Below are positions 10,766-21,424 of a stretch of 64,000 nucleotides of DNA, piece after piece (the stretch's first letter is position 1; the number at the start of each line of letters is the position of its first letter). The notes beneath the pieces were generated by a model that did no database searches, was not told where the DNA came from, and saw only the letters and a program-made list of their open reading frames with translations. Origin of the DNA: Rhododendron vialii (taxonomy: Eukaryota; Streptophyta; Magnoliopsida; Ericales; Ericaceae); contig NC_080558.1 of assembly GCF_030253575.1 (NCBI RefSeq), positions 40,750,611 to 40,814,610 of the forward strand, in the 5' to 3' direction. The translations under genes were made by a program, and so were the position numbers.

Positions 10766-11543
10766 TACGTCGGCGGTGGACATTAATTTCTTGATAGGAC
10801 CGGGGGTGCTGTAGTGCCGAGATGAACGGTTAGATTGGCCACACTACAGCCCCTTCCATTCCTTCTTGATAAATGCGGTGGACATTTCGATCATGTTCAT
10901 TTTGAAATTTGAATTTGGGATTCTCTTTTCGCACATAGTCTTCAATAAATTTTTTTCTAATTATTATTCTCATTTCTCTATCTGTCCCTATTTATTCATT
11001 ACCCAAAATCTCAAATCGAACATTGTTTTCAAGCCTGCAGTCGTTTAAGATAGGGAATTTTGTGTGCTGTTTCCAACCAATATACAGGTTGGCTTCAATT
11101 AAAAAAGCCACATCCTCTCTCCCCTTTTCTTTTGAATGTTTATTAGGTTTGTATTTAATTTTATAAACTAAATTTATAAACAAAAATTGATAATAAAAAA
11201 GGGCAAAAAAGTCATAGCCGTACTGTAGCAAAGTAGCAAGCCAGTCTTATCCATTTTGATAACTATCAGTAGTGTAGATTGTTTACCACCAAGTCATCTA
11301 AAAAATTTGAGCTGTTAGAAAAATGAGTAATTTTTTATTATTTATGTTCTCAACAGCTATCCTCGAGAAGAGAGTTAAATACGTGTAAATTTCAATAATT
11401 AGGTACGCAATAATGTTCAAACACATGATCTATTGCCTAAGTTAACACCGTATTAGATTGATTGTTTATCATCTAAAAACTTAAGCGGTTTGAAAGAAGG
11501 ATAATTTTACTAATGCAAACCATAAATTGAATTCATTATAGTA

Positions 11544-11779
11544 CTCCGTCTGTCCCAATTTGCTTGTCCCACTTTTATTCTAATTGGATAAAAAAACTAG
11601 TTATATCTTTAAATTGGTAATAAATTTTATATTCAATATGGATCTTGTTTGATAGATCTCGATTTGTTCTATAATACAATGTTTTCAAAATCACCTAAAA
11701 CATTATAAATTACAAGATATAATCATTTGAAAAGTGACACAAACTCCCAAAAGTGACAAGTAAATTGAGACGGAGGTAG
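11544..11779. repeat. Stowaway-type MITE with an empty site in the sister copy
   Basis: Left end CTCCGTCTGTCCCAATTTGC and right end AAATTGAGACGGAGGTAG are the CTCCCTCCGTCCC-type ends of Stowaway. TA flanks both sides. The duplicated block at 14650-15680 reads CATTATAGTATGATTT at the matching place, the uninterrupted target. Confidence 0.85.
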
Positions 11780-11814
11780 TATGATTTATTTATATTCTCA
11801 CCAATAACAGTCTA

Positions 11815-12062
11815 TAAAAAAATTAGGTCATGTCCATGATATGATCTACTCATATGTCCGTGTTCGTTCAGGTAGACTTGTAACGTGGGGGCCTTGACTT
11901 CTATGGAAAAATCAGGTCATGCCCTTGATATGATCTACTCATATGTTTGTGTCCGTTCCGATAGACTTGTAATGTCGGGGCCTTGCTTCTATAGAAAAAT
12001 CAGGTCATGTTCATGATCTACTCATATGTCCGTGTCGGTAGACTTGTATTGTGGGGGTCTTG
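11815..12062 (+). repeat. Tandem array, unit about 89 bp, array 1
   Basis: About 2.7 units, each carrying ATCAGGTCATG, GATCTACTCATATGTCCGTG, GGTAGACTTGTAA and GGGGGCCTTGACTTCTATGG. The third unit has lost about 20 bp. Function unknown. Confidence 0.85.
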
Positions 12063-12207
12063 TCCATTTTCGAGTAGAATTCTAGACCACGACTCTTGCC
12101 ATTGCCGTCACGCCACGTTCACTGCAGTCTAACTTATTTCTCCCAAAAAAGTACTATGTAGAAAAATCAAAGAAAGAGACGTCAGGGGTGGACATTTCTT
12201 AATAGTA

Positions 12208-12443
12208 CTCCCTCCGTCCCAAAATATTTGATATTTTTCGATATTCGCGCCGTTTTTTAAACTTTTATATCTCCCAATTTATGATATTTTTTATAATTTT
12301 GAAAACTTTGTATTATAGATCTAATCGAGAACTATCAAACAAGATCCATATTGCATATTGTTGGAGATTCATATTGGAAGATACAAACGATTGAAAACTG
12401 ACACAAATATCGAAAAAGTCCAAATAATATGGGACGGAGGGAG
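12208..12443. repeat. Stowaway-type MITE
   Basis: Classic ends CTCCCTCCGTCCCAAAATAT and ATATGGGACGGAGGGAG with TA target duplication at 12206-12207 and 12444-12445. It is 236 bp and non-coding. Confidence 0.85.
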
Positions 12444-12685
12444 TAAATTGCTTTTCCCACCCTTGACACCACACCCCTCCCGGTCCCACACCTTTTTTCC
12501 GCTTTTACCCTCCCTCGGTCCTTTTAATTACCTCCCTCCGCCATTTTAATTGGCCCTGGGCTGCACACAGTGGCCCCTAAACGGCAACGTTTGGGTTAAA
12601 AAAAATCCTCACCATCAATTTGCAATCCTATGGAGCAGAAACATAAATATGAGAGCCCTAAAGACAAAATTTGATTATGTCTCTT

Positions 12686-13014
12686 TAGAATAATATGATC
12701 AAAATAAAAAGATCTTCACACCCGTTCAAACGCATTAAAAATTGAATTACTTAATTTTTTAACCATATTTTTTAATATATAAACGGTCTAAAAAAATTAA
12801 GTGCTCAAATTTTCACTCCGTTTGAATCGGTGCAAAGATATTGTTATTCTGATTATATTGACAAGATCTTTGCACTGATTCAAACGGAGTGAAAATTTAA
12901 GCACTTAATTTTTTGAGACCGTTTATATATATTAAAAAATATGGTTAAAAAATTAAGTGTTTTAATTTTTAATGCGTTTGAACAGGTGTGAAGATTTTTT
13001 TATTCTGATCATGT
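12686..13014. repeat. Near-perfect hairpin MITE
   Basis: Arm AGATCTTCACACCCGTTCAA, ACGCATTAAAAATTGAATTA, TCACTCCGTTTGAATCGGTG is mirrored by CACTGATTCAAACGGAGTGA and AATGCGTTTGAACAGGTGTG. Arms are about 150 bp. Partial relatives (GCACCGGTTCAAACGGATTG) follow at 13190 and 13545. Confidence 0.8.
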
Positions 13015-13139
13015 CATTTTAATTTATTTCTTTATTTAATTACTCATATCTTTTTAAGGTCTTTCAACAAAACACCCTAAGACTTATTATTTAGTTCCAA
13101 GACTCTCTTAGGATGTCTATTGAAAGGTCTTGGAGCCAA

Positions 13140-13640
13140 AAATTTATTACGACCATTTAAGATGAAATGATCAGAAAAATAACAACTTTGCACCGGTTCA
13201 AACGGATTGAAAATTGGAACACTTATTTTTGTAACTATATTTTTTAATCTATAAAGGAAGAAAAAAAGGAGAAAAAAAATAGTTGGATAAACATGATCAA
13301 TTGAAACACTTTTTTTTTTCTCTCAATTACTTTACAAAATTTAGAATTAGACTTGAACCTATTGTGTAAGAAAGAAAGAACAAATTTTTTAAATGTAAAA
13401 AATAACAGTTTGATTCGTAACATGGATTGAAAAATGAAACACTTATTTTTTACATGGTTCATATATTAAAAAATAGTTAAAAAATAGTGTATTAAAAAAT
13501 TTACTACGACGATTTAGGATGAAATGTTTGAAAAAATAACATTTTTGTACCGGTTCAAACGGATTGAAAATTGAAACATTTATTTTTTAAACTATATTTT
13601 TTAATATATATATACATATATATAAGAAAAAAAAGGAAAA
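13140..13640. repeat. Degenerate copies of the preceding MITE family
   Basis: Two or three partial copies with ACCGGTTCAAACGGATTGAA, GAAACACTTATTTTT and ATATTTTTTAATATATA. AT-rich, no coding potential. Confidence 0.6.
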
Positions 13641-14649
13641 AAAACAATCGGAAGGAAAGAACGGGAGGGGGTAATCGAGAAAAAAAAAAGGAAAGAAAAA
13701 AAGAAGAATAAAAATTGGAAAGAAGAAGTTGGGGGGGGGGGGGTTGTGTGTGTGTGTGTGTGTCTCAGAGGGGGGAGGGATGTGTCTCAGAGGGGGGAGG
13801 GAAAAGCAGGGAAAAGCAGCTCTCTTCTTAGTAGGACCGCGGGTGTTGTAATGCCGAGAAGGATAGTCAGATTGGCCACACTACAGTCTGGGACAGAGCT
13901 AGAAATTTCATCACACAAGGGTGACCGTACATATATGCGAGAAAAAAATATAAATACACATGCATAATAACGTAAATACATTAAAACTCAAAATAACGTA
14001 AATACATAAATCGGTTTAACTAATGTGATCGATCTTGATGTATGTGTCTTGTTTTTCTTTATTGTTCATCTTTTTTTTTCATTCATCACAACTAGACGAA
14101 TTCGGTACATGGGCTTTCATGTTACTTGATTTTACCAGTCAAAAAATAAAGAATTAAAAGTCTAGAACAACAATTGGAGATCCGAAAAACATACCTACAA
14201 CTTAGATTTCACCAAAATTACTTAGAGTTTCCAAAATCTTTTCTTCTCCGTTACTATTTTCTTGAAATTGCCTTTGAAGTCTTAACAATTGGAGATGTTT
14301 GTGCCAAGAGATAGAGAGAAAGAGGGGGTTTGGTATGCCATTGAGATTTTAGGATAAAAAGAAATAAAAACTGTAAATCACTAAACTCATCTAAGGTGGA
14401 AGTTTATTATTTGAATATTCACAATATTAACCCTTTAGTTTTATGTTTTGTTATTTTTTAGCCATTAGCATTTAATAATTAATGTTGGTATTCTCGTATT
14501 TCAAATGTTACTATTATAATTTTTTTTCAAAATTCTACACAGGGGCGAACCCATATACTTTCATAGGAATTATTATTTTTTACATATAATATAGTTTTTT
14601 ATTTCTTCTTGCAGGGGCGACCGTCCCTACTGGCTCTTCCCTGGCTCCA
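13641..14649. other. Gene-free spacer with low-complexity DNA
   Basis: Contains purine-rich runs, an uninterrupted G tract followed by (GT)n near 13730-13763, and a direct repeat TGTGTCTCAGAGGGGGGAGG. At 13826-13890 a fragment resembling 10795-10855 (GATTGGCCACACTACAG) marks the start of the second duplicated block. No credible gene. Confidence 0.6.
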
Positions 14650-15680
14650 TCCCCAACTACAGTCCCTTCCATTCCTTCTTGATAAATGCGGTGGACATTT
14701 CGATCATGTTCATTCTGAAATTTGGATTTGGGATTCTTTTTTCGCACATAGTCTTCAATAATTTTTTTTAATTATTATTCTCATTTCTCTATCTCTATAT
14801 ATTCACACATTATCCAAAATCTCAAATTGAACATTGTTTTCAAGCCTGCTGTCGTTTATGATAGGAAATTTTGTGTGCTGTTTCCAACCAATATACTGGT
14901 TGGCTTCAATTAAAAAAGCCACATCCTCTCTCCCCTTTTTCTTTTGAATTTTTATTAGGTTTGTATTTAAATTTATAAACAAAATTTGATAATAAAAAAG
15001 GGCTAAAAAAGTCATAGCTGTACTGTAGCAAAGTAGCGCGCCAGTTTATCCATTTTGATAACTATCAGTAGTAGATTGTTTACCTCCAAGTCATTTAAAA
15101 AATAAAATTTGAGCTATTAGAAAAATAAGCAACTTTATTATTTATGTTGTCAACATCTATCCTCGAGAAGAGAGTTAAATACGTGTAAATTTCAATAATT
15201 AGATAGGCGGTGATGTTCAAACACATGATCTATTGCATAAGCTAATACCGTATTAGATTGATTGTTTATCATCTAAAAACTTAAGCGATTTGAAAAAGGG
15301 ATAACTTTACTAATGCAAACCATAAATTGAATTCATTATAGTATGATTTATTCATATTCACCAATAACAGTCTTTAAAAAAATCAGGTCATGTCTATGAT
15401 ATGATCTATTTATATGTCCGTGTCCGTTCCGGTAGACTTGTAATGTGGGGGCCTTGACTTCTATAGAAAAATCAGGTCATGTTCATGATATGATCTACTC
15501 ATATGTCCGTGTCCGTTTCGGTAGACTTGTAATGTGAATGCCTTGACTTCTATGGAAAAATCAGGTCATGTCCATAATATGATCTACTCATATGTCCGTG
15601 TCCGTTCCGGTAGACTTGTAACGTGGGGGCCTTGACTTCTATGGAAAAATCAGGTCATGCTCTTATTGTTAGTCCATAAA
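14650..15680 (+). repeat. Block 2 of the diverged 1 kb duplication
   Basis: Sister of 10845-12062, with many substitutions and small indels, lacking the Stowaway element and carrying an expanded tandem array from 15370 to 15665. Confidence 0.8.
15370..15665 (+). repeat. Tandem array, unit about 89-90 bp, array 2
   Basis: Three complete units and part of a fourth of the same repeat as at 11815. Units share GGTCATG, GATCTACTCATATGTCCGTG and CCGGTAGACTTGTAA, so copy number differs between the two loci. Confidence 0.85.
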
Positions 15681-15808
15681 GCAACAAAAACTTGTGGAAG
15701 AAGACTCTTTCCTCGTCTTCCCGTCTCCGGTCTTTCTGCATAACTATGTGGGCCAGACTTGATCCTTCAAAAAAACTCTTGCCGGCCATGTTTCTAGGAT
15801 GAGCCTTG

Positions 15809-16160
15809 CTATGGATACACTCTTTCGTGTACACCGCTTATGGGTTTCATTTAGAGATTCCACGCAAATGGTCGGATCTATTCAATTTTCTTAAAACATT
15901 GCTTTAAGTATTTCTGTAAAAAATCAGTTCTATTAAATATCGGTAAAAGCTTGATCGATTCTACGCCCAATTTTCTTTCAGTAAATCGAGCGTAGAATCG
16001 ATCATACATTTACCAATATCCGAAAGAGCGGATTTTTTAAAGAGATGCATAAAAAATATTTTTAAAAAATTGAGTGGCTCCGATCATTCATGTGAGATCC
16101 CTAAGTGAGTCCCATCGTAGGCGGTGTATATTTACTATACACCAAATGGTGTACTCATAG
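15809..16160. repeat. Hairpin MITE
   Basis: Ends CTATGGATACACTC and GGTGTACTCATAG are inverted. Inner arms AGCTTGATCGATTCTACGCC and GAGCGTAGAATCGATCATAC form a long stem. Between this and the next hairpin (16161-16505) lies another partial copy of family B (GGTATTGGATTGAGCTG at 16337). Confidence 0.7.
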
Positions 16161-16505
16161 TTTTATTGTTCTACGACTCTATACTCCATAAAGCAACAAA
16201 TTAAGACTTAGCAAACTCATGTGTCATTGTATCATAATCACATACACTCAATGACTCATATCATAATCACATAGACTCGATCAGCAAAGTCAGTTATTAA
16301 CGTGGAACTTGAGTCATTAAAATGAGAGTTATTATAGGTATTGGATTGAGCTGCGTTTTTTAGAGAGCATTTGAAAAAATATTTTACATTTAATAAACGG
16401 CTTAGATCGTTTTGTATGAGACCTATAATGGGTCCCACATCATAATTTGTGCACAGTCTCTATGCAGTTAAGCTCTTTCACAAGTAGAAGTAGAAAGCCC
16501 AACTA

Positions 16506-16852
16506 CATAGATATTGTGTACATATTTTGTGAAGAGATCATGTTGTGAGGCTCACTACAGATATCACAGAAAGGATCCGAGTCATTCATTAAATTTTAAA
16601 AAAACTTAAAGGGCCTTTACAAAAAATCAGCTCAATCTAGTACCTATTGGTGATCAATCTAATCATTTAACTTTTTATTCAGATTTCAAGATCCTATAAT
16701 CAGAATATGATTGGATCTAGCACCTATGGGTATTGGATTGAATTGAGTTTTCACGAGAGCCCTTAAAAAAATATTTACATTTAATGAACGATTTAGATCG
16801 TTTCTGTGGGCCTTGCATCATAATCTGTGCACAGTATCTGTGTACTTGTGTG
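16506..16852. repeat. Family B hairpin MITE
   Basis: Shares the family B core: AAAAATCAGCTCAATCTAG, TACCTATTGGTG and its complement CACCTATGGGTATTGGATTG, then TTAATGAACGATTTAGATCG and outer arms ending in CACAG...CTGTG. Neighbouring relatives lie at 16320, 16899 and 62814. Confidence 0.65.
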
Positions 16853-16898
16853 GGCAAATCTTGGTAGTCTCATCACTGACCCCAAACAATTCTGCTAT

Positions 16899-17213
16899 AG
16901 GTACTGACGGTCACGCGGAGCCCACTACGGGTTCCGCAAGCGAAATCCAAGCTGTTCAATAATTTTAAAACAAAAAACCGAGTGGACTTTGCAAAAAATC
17001 AACTCAATCCAATATGTATAGGTGCTCGATCCAATTTTTCCATTTTTTTTGATTTTTCAAAAATGGGGAAGATTGAATTGAGCATCTACACATATCAGAT
17101 TGAACTGATTTTTCGCGATGCATGTCCACTCGATTTTTATTTTAAAATTATTGAATGGCTCAAATTTTCCTTGCGGGACCCGTAACGGATCCCGTGTGAC
17201 CGTCGGTCCCTTT
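16899..17213. repeat. Family B-related hairpin MITE
   Basis: Outer arms ACTGACGGTCACGCGGAG and CCGTGTGACCGTCGGTCCC; inner arms TCAATAATTTTAAAACAAAA and TTTTATTTTAAAATTATTGA; a core of AAAAATCAACTCAATCC with its inverted partner. Arms are about 150 bp. Confidence 0.8.
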
Positions 17214-17400
17214 AGCTTTTCTAGAATTTGTCACTGCTCACCTCAATCGACTTCGAAGTTCGAACAGTGAACTCATCACTGCTTACCCCAATCGACTTTT
17301 AACAGTAGGAAAAGAATTCATTACACATTCCCTTTGGATTTCAATGTGTGCTCGTGGATTTGAGTATTTATTTCGTTTGGATTAGTATGCAATTAATCTC
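17214..17400. other. Short spacer
   Basis: Contains a small duplication (CACTGCTCACCTCAATCGACT near 17231 and CACTGCTTACCCCAATCGACT near 17277). No gene. Confidence 0.4.
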
Positions 17401-18310
17401 TTCGTGAATTCCGCTGCGTCATCTTAGGAGGAACCTGTTTACCCTAACCTTATCCGAGCAGTATTGTACAAAGCTACAAAAAATGTGGTGGGCATGGCTC
17501 GGCGTAGCGACCCGGGTGATGGCCGCGTCACGTTGACGACTAGTGTTCATGCCTCTACCGGACCTGTCTCGCCGGGCCAAGATTGCTCACCAGCCGAGGA
17601 ACCATGGACCTGGATACGGGTTAGTTGGTTATATCTTTTTGTTCGGCGGCATCCCGCCGGACCAATTGGTAACTTTGCAGAAGCCCGAACACCGAACACG
17701 GTCGGGCTATATCGATCGATAGTATCGTCAACTGCCGAGCCACCCCTGCTCCCTGACTTGGAGAGGAAGTCAGTTGGAGACAGGTAGGTGTGGCAGGTGG
17801 CGTGGCACCGTATCCCATATTGCACGAACAGATCGCAGAGATCGTGACAAGCCTTAGATTGCGGGCCTAATTTAGCGCCACAATTGACGAACCAATCACC
17901 AAGCGCGTGGTGCATACGCGTGGGTTGGTCTCCAAGGCCTAAAAAAGGAGCAATCGACCTTCAGAAGAAGGTAATTCTGACTCTCTCTCCGAAACCCTAG
18001 ATACGACCTAAAAAGGTTCTCTTCCCTCCTTCTAACTTGACCGTCGGAGTACCAATCCCGGACCCCCTATGATCCCGGTTTGAACACTAACACGGGTGCT
18101 AAGTGTGCAGGTCTCAATCATGCTCAAGATACACCAACCTAGCCACCATTCAAGAGGGTTCAACCGGAGAAAGCTAAGCACCACAAAAAACTCCAACGAA
18201 CTGTTACGCATTCGAAACTACTCGGAAGCTCGCTCACAAGGAAGAATACCACTGCATTTCGATTACGAGGCATTCTATTAGTATCAGAGGCTCGAGTTCC
18301 CGTTCAAAGA
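17400..18310 (+). repeat. Decayed gypsy-type LTR-like sequence with primer-site relic
   Basis: GC-richer than its surroundings. CTAACTTGACCGTCGGAGT, CTAACACGGGTGCTAAG and CTCTCTCTCCGAAACCCTAG are of the type found in Tat/Athila gypsy LTRs. It ends TTAGTATCAGAGGCTCGAG, close to the plant primer site TGGTATCAGAGCC. No internal coding region follows and no second LTR is in the window, so this is a fragment. Short frames here show no domain. Confidence 0.4.
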
Positions 18311-18867
18311 GCTTTGCCAATGGTTTTTATCGTATAACCGGTAGCTCCGACGGAGCGTTGTGTACTCACTGACTATCAGTTCGCTTATACTAATTTGACT
18401 CCCAAATCCATTAGCATAGATCACGCTGCAGTGGTGGAACCACGATTCTTACCTAGGGTGCTCACTGCCCAAATCGAGAGATATAAATTTCTACCTTTGT
18501 TGTTACTGGTATACGGCTAGAGATTTTACTACCCAATTTTTGGTTCAACTGTAACAGAAACAATTGCATGCACTGTTAAAATTTCCAGATAAGTAAACCT
18601 AATGTATATCGAAACACACAAATACGAACAACATCGAGGTATTTTTTTTGTTATTTCCATCGTATGCCAAAATCATTCACAAAGCCCCAAAAACCGGCTG
18701 TTGGCCAAACGATGCGCTACCCAGCTACCCATCAAAACTTTATTCTTCAAAAAGTTTTGAATAAAGTGATCGGGCTAGGCTATTTGCAGTTACTTGAACA
18801 ATTCAAAATTTTACCTGTAGAACCACACAAAACTTTATTCAATCGTTTCGGGATATCCATTTGGCTT
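18311..18867. other. Gene-free spacer
   Basis: No gene recognised. A local palindrome around 18730-18775 (AAAACTTTATTC then TTTTGAATAAAGTG) is the only structure noted. Confidence 0.4.
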
Positions 18868-19182
18868 ACTATTTTTTTGTCTTTATGTTCAAAATTTTTT
18901 TCATATTTGTTAGTTTTTCGTCAATTTTTTGAGGATTATTGCATCGTCGTAACAAGTGGAATCTAAAAAGTAAAAAATTATGATCGAAACCCAATTTTTT
19001 TAAATGAAGACAAAAATAAGCCAATTTTTTTTTTTTTGTCTTTATTAAAAAAAATTAGGTTTCAATCTTAATTTTTTACTTTTTAGATTCCTTTTTTCAC
19101 GACGAAGCAATAGTTCTCAAAAAAATGACGAAAAATTAACAAATGGAAAAAAATTTCAATAAGGACAAAAAAATAAGCCAAA
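18868..19182. repeat. Family A hairpin MITE
   Basis: Left end GGCTTACTATTTTTTTGTC, right end GGACAAAAAAATAAGCC. Arms carry ATTTGTTAGTTTTTCGTCAA with its complement near 19125, and AATCTAAAAAGTAAAAAATT with its complement near 19070. Non-coding. Confidence 0.75.
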
Positions 19183-20126
19183 AAACTTATTAAGGCGAAC
19201 AAGCCCTTATTGCATGACTTTCATATTTTTTAGTACAGTGGGATCACCAACGTTCGAATACTTCCATCCTCAACTTTTATATCAGTCCAAGTTGCCTAGG
19301 TTTTACTGGTGGTTTCACTTCTGCATCAGGCTGCTGACAAAGGGTACTTAAAATTTAAAAGTTTCATAAGGGATTGACAAGAGTAGAATCTTGGTATTTT
19401 CCAGATAGTACTACAATACGTGTGGGCGGATTTGGGCGGGTTCAAAAATGTGGACGGATTTGGGTGCAGGTTCGAAAATGTAGTAGTACTACTACATGTG
19501 CCTTTCAACTGGAACTGTACCAGCATTAGCCAGCTGACCAATACACACATCCAGAAATCTCACCTTCATATAGCATGACAGCTCCATCGCTACCAACACA
19601 ATAAGCAATGTGAACAGGTATTTCCATTGGCCCCTCCTCAGTGGGAATTGTACAACGACTACATGACCGCTTGTGCGAAAGTCGCCATTAAGTAAAAGCC
19701 AGAAGGGTTTGCCAATTCCCAAATCAATGACGACATAAATTGGCGAGTCATTCGGTAATATAGAACCTTCTGTATCGGGGAGATATGGCGAGGAATATTA
19801 TGAATTCGATAACATATGCGTAGTTTACACTCCCAGAAGATTAGGGTGATAGTTCGTCTTCAGAAGATCAACTTTCTCAATAATGAAGGGAACAATGAAG
19901 AAAAAGGAAGCCACACAAAAGTAGTTATGCCTTCTCCAAGATACCTGAAGCCTATTAAGCTTGAAGTGAATGTCCTTGTTAACCAAGATAATACACCACC
20001 CCAATGAACAAACTACCCATGAAAGATTCTCAAAAGAGGTTTTTTAAAAGGAGATGACTGGCCGGGGATTTCTTCTTTCTTATTTGATATCCGAACGGCA
20101 TCACGGTTGGTTCGTGAATACTCTTA
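19183..20126. other. Spacer with an unidentified minus-strand frame
   Basis: A minus-strand frame around 19492-19795 can be read through as ILPNDSPIYVVIDLGIGKPF... ending VPVERHM. It looks protein-like but I recognise no family and see no splice context, so it may be a gene relic. Nothing else stands out. Confidence 0.25.
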
Positions 20127-20365
20127 CAGCCCCTTTGGATATGGAGGGGTTTCGTGAGAAAAGAAAAGAAAGGGTTATGATTTCTTGTGAAATTTCTCAT
20201 TTGGATTGAACATTTTGGTGATAAATGGAGATAAAAGTACAAAGAAGAAATGTTTTGATTGGCCATTTCCTTTTCTCACCCAATCTCACCAAAAATTGGT
20301 GAGATTTGGTGAGAAAGAACTCCCTTTTCTTATATCTCAATTTTTCACCATCCAAACGAGCTTTT
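20127..20365. repeat. Tourist-like MITE
   Basis: Ends CAGCCCCTTTGGATATGGAG and CCATCCAAACGAGCTTTTA are imperfectly inverted, matching the GGGCTYGTTTGGAT-type ends of PIF/Harbinger elements. The body is rich in GGTGAGA repeats and self-complementary. Confidence 0.6.
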
Positions 20366-20435
20366 AAAAGGGTCTATGAAAATCCACAAATTCGGAATTA
20401 GTCTTGAGGAAATAGGAGTTCAAAAATATAGTTCA

Positions 20436-20775
20436 CAGTCCGGATCCCATAAGGGATCCCTTACGGTGCGGAACTCCCCTTTCCCGATTGAATTGCGACG
20501 ATCCGAGCCGCTCAAAATGTGCAGAATGTGATTTTAAAGGTACTCGCGAGAAATCAGCAAAAAAAATGATCGGAAAGGGCTTGATTCGAGCAGTTTTTTA
20601 CTGAACCGTTCAATAAAAAACTGTTCGGATCAAGCCCTTCCCGATCATTTTTTTTTTCTGATTTCTCGTGGGTGCCCTTAAAATCATGTTATGATCACTT
20701 TGAGCGGCTCGGATTGTCGCAATTCGATCGGGAAAGGGGAGTCCCGCATGGTAGCACCGTGCGGGATCCCTCAAG
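20436..20775. repeat. Long-arm hairpin MITE
   Basis: Arms of about 160 bp: CGATTGAATTGCGACGATCC, GAGCCGCTCAAAATG, GAGAAATCAGC, TGATCGGAAAGGGCTTGATT mirrored by AATCAAGCCC-type GGATCAAGCCCTTCCCGATC, TGATTTCTCG, TTTGAGCGGCTCGG and TTGTCGCAATTCGATCG. The loop is under 30 bp. Confidence 0.85.
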
Positions 20776-21424
20776 GTCCAGTAGTAGCTCTTGATAACAG
20801 TTCTCGTAATAGAACTTCAATAACGGACAATTACACACCTACTCAAACACATAACTATCTCCTTTCTGTACGAATGACTAGTTTAAACAACCAGCATGAC
20901 TCCGTGGGACACATGAACAAGAGAGATCCATCAAGACAGCTGAACACATTGAATGGCAAACAGGACATAATTATAAACGTAAAGTATCACCGGTTCACAA
21001 AGGAATGAACAGCCATTAAACTTGCATCCTGGTTATGAACAAGCATTAGCCTTAGCTCAATTGCATACGACTGATTGATGACTCAGCCGCGTGCCTAGCT
21101 AAATAAGCTGCCAATGTAACTGTATGATTGATTAATCATTTTTACAAATAATTTTTTGTTTCCTATTAATTTCTGTTTAAACAAATTGGAAACTCACTGA
21201 AACCATTGATCAATATACCCAACTGACAAAACATGGAAATTTTAGCAACATCCAAAAACCAAGTACTTGCTTATAGGGAGATAAAATACAAAGGAATCGT
21301 TGATTTTATGAAAATAGAGTAAAAGAATATAGGATGGAGTTACAATGTCTGACAACTATCATAAAACTAATCTACACACATTTGAACATCATGAACGATA
21401 CCTACAAATCATCATCTAACTGGC
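20776..21424. other. Spacer downstream of the patatin pseudogene
   Basis: No convincing gene. The stretch 21288-21424 would be the 3' flank of the minus-strand pseudogene and resembles the corresponding flank of copy B near 28660-28800 (AAAAGAATA, GGAGTTACAATG against GAGTTATTATGG). Confidence 0.4.

Larger units (their letters stand above)
10845..12062 (+). repeat. Block 1 of a diverged 1 kb duplication
   Basis: Begins at ACTACAGCCCCTTCCATTCC and matches 14650-15680 over most of its length: GATAAATGCGGTGGACATTT, AACATTGTTTTCAAGCCTGC, CTATCCTCGAGAAGAGAGTT, GATTGATTGTTTATCATC, then a tandem array. No gene is seen. Weak frames on either strand are not conserved between the copies. Confidence 0.8.

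Noticed and set aside
17464-17915. Overlapping 107 and 122-residue frames on opposite strands
   Set aside because: GC-rich DNA gives chance frames; no domain, start context or splice structure, and the region looks like an LTR.
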